Part shown: positions 5,752 to 6,682 of the stretch, in pieces
How positions within the stretch are numbered: the stretch's first letter is position 1
How the letters are laid out: the number at the start of each line of letters is the position of its first letter
Assembly: GCA_016866415.1 (NCBI GenBank)
Contig: VGML01000113.1
Location: forward strand, 1 to 6,682
Origin: Bacteroidota bacterium
GTDB lineage: Bacteria > Bacteroidota > Bacteroidia > Flavobacteriales_D > Crocinitomicaceae
Direction: 5' to 3'
Length of the DNA stretch: 6,682 nt
Notes under the pieces: generated by a model
The model's database searches: none
The model's input: only the letters and a program-made list of their open reading frames with translations
Told to the model about the DNA's origin: nothing
Program-made: the position numbers and the translations under genes

Positions 5752-6682
5752 ATGAATATCCTTAAAGTAAATACAAAAAGAAAAAGTCGTATAACCGTTT
5801 TTTACATATTGTTTTTTGTTGCTTCGATTTTAAGAAGTGTTGTTGGGAACGCCCAAAACTGGTCTGTTTCTAATGGTGGAAATTCTTTAAGAAATGGATC
5901 TTCAAGTGAATATGGCCCAACAGGTGAAAATATTCTTTGGTCCGGTGGTTTATCATCAACAATTGCTCGCTCGCCTGTTAGTGATAGCATATATCTAGCT
6001 ACAGTTCGAATTACAAATTCTAGTGATTTTTTAAACGGAAGTAGAATTGTCATGATGGATATTCGAAACGGAGATACACTTTGGACGAAAAATTTACCTG
6101 TAGATTTCCCATCAACCGACTGGCAAAATCGCATTTCGGCTATCAGAAAAGGAGTACTTTATGCCTCACGATCTGGAAATGGGAATTCGACTTATCTGTA
6201 TGCACTTAATGCTTCGGACGGTTCAATCATCTGGAGTTCAGAAAGCTTGATTGATGAACGATCTGTTGAAGGGCTTAATTTTCTAGATAATGGCGATTTG
6301 ATTGTTGGGAACATGTATTCAGTAATGCGAATTAATCAATCAAATGGAACGACACAATGGCAATCTGACCGACTTGCTTACGGAGATGGTGCACAACTAG
6401 CCGTTTTTGGATCAAAAATATACGGTATTATCAATGACCTTTCAGATCTGAAGGTGGCTGCTTTTGATGTCACAAATGGCCAACTATTATATAAATCAAA
6501 TGCAATTGATAATGGGCTTATTCAGCAACTCTCACTTTTTCTCGGAAATGATGGTGCGGTTTATCTTCCGAGATCACAAAATAATCCAGTCACAGATACG
6601 CTTTACTCATTTACAGACAATGGTTCAGGCTTTACAAAAAATTGGAGTATCCCAATTGATTACATCCCATTTTCAACCTCGG
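5752..6682 (+). CDS. Secreted PQQ/BamB-like beta-propeller protein, N-terminal part (3' end outside window)
   Basis: A frame from the ATG at 5752 stays open for 310 codons to the window edge. Residues 1-34 are a long signal peptide with a basic n-region (Lys5, Lys9, Arg10, Lys11, Arg13), a hydrophobic core at 14-33 and a likely cleavage at GNA|Q. The mature part contains several copies of a PQQ-propeller-like blade motif, in which a residue pattern of the type (L/F/I)D..NG...W(.)S recurs: MDIRNGDTLWTK (102-113), LNASDGSIIWSS (152-163), INQSNGTTQWQS (194-205) and FDVTNGQLLYKS (238-249, with Tyr replacing Trp). The preceding strands carry LYALN-like and GVLYAS-like segments typical of such blades. 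This indicates a structural propeller rather than a PQQ-dependent dehydrogenase; no cofactor site is evident. A T9SS tail is likely in the missing C-terminus, given the neighbour, but cannot be seen. Confidence 0.83.
   Translation, partial: MNILKVNTKRKSRITVFYILFFVASILRSVVGNAQNWSVSNGGNSLRNGSSSEYGPTGENILWSGGLSSTIARSPVSDSIYLATVRITNSSDFLNGSRIVMMDIRNGDTLWTKNLPVDFPSTDWQNRISAIRKGVLYASRSGNGNSTYLYALNASDGSIIWSSESLIDERSVEGLNFLDNGDLIVGNMYSVMRINQSNGTTQWQSDRLAYGDGAQLAVFGSKIYGIINDLSDLKVAAFDVTNGQLLYKSNAIDNGLIQQLSLFLGNDGAVYLPRSQNNPVTDTLYSFTDNGSGFTKNWSIPIDYIPFSTS

Noticed and set aside
5802..6134. Minus-strand 110-codon open frame
   Set aside because: It is antisense to the plus-strand propeller gene, which has a signal peptide and repeated blade motifs; the minus-strand translation shows neither.
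5752..6682. PQQ-dependent dehydrogenase
   Set aside because: Only structural propeller repeats are visible. No cofactor or calcium ligand motif is seen, and the repeats resemble those of non-enzymatic BamB-like proteins.

Overview
This AT-rich window most likely comes from a member of the Bacteroidota, probably a Flavobacteriales or Crocinitomicaceae-like bacterium. Three observations support this. One secreted protein combines a Fibrobacter-type FISUMP domain with a C-terminal type IX secretion (T9SS) sorting tail. The starts lack clear Shine-Dalgarno sequences and sit behind A-rich leaders. One intergenic region contains a TAnnTTTG promoter element. The genus assignment is an inference.

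Positions 1-3099 form a plus-strand methionine-branch operon: the 3' end of metY (O-acetylhomoserine sulfhydrylase), metX (homoserine O-acetyltransferase), hom (homoserine dehydrogenase) and a small DUF4395 membrane protein. The enzymes are consecutive: aspartate semialdehyde to homoserine (Hom), to O-acetylhomoserine (MetX), to homocysteine (MetY). Gene spacing is 44 nt (with a GC-rich hairpin between metY and metX), 9 nt and 1 nt, so hom and the DUF4395 gene are probably translationally coupled. The DUF4395 protein has a CxGC motif, and its position suggests a sulfur-related accessory role, which is unproven.

Positions 3107-4588 hold a convergent minus-strand gene of 493 codons. It encodes an unrecognised, apparently all-helical cytoplasmic protein with weak TPR-like character. 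Its stop lies only 7 nt from the stop of the operon, with no visible terminator. Its upstream region carries a small cluster of GGTAAA half-sites that could be an operator.

Positions 4589-4785 are a divergent promoter region. From 4786 to the right edge come two plus-strand genes for exported proteins: a FISUMP protein with a T9SS tail, and the N-terminal 310 residues of a secreted PQQ/BamB-like beta-propeller protein whose frame is still open at the window end. These look like surface or secreted accessory proteins unrelated to the methionine operon.

I see no RNA gene, mobile element, CRISPR array or riboswitch. No clearly new multi-gene system is visible. The least explained items are the DUF4395 gene coupled to the methionine operon, the orphan helical protein with its possible operator, and the divergent C-terminal domain of Hom.
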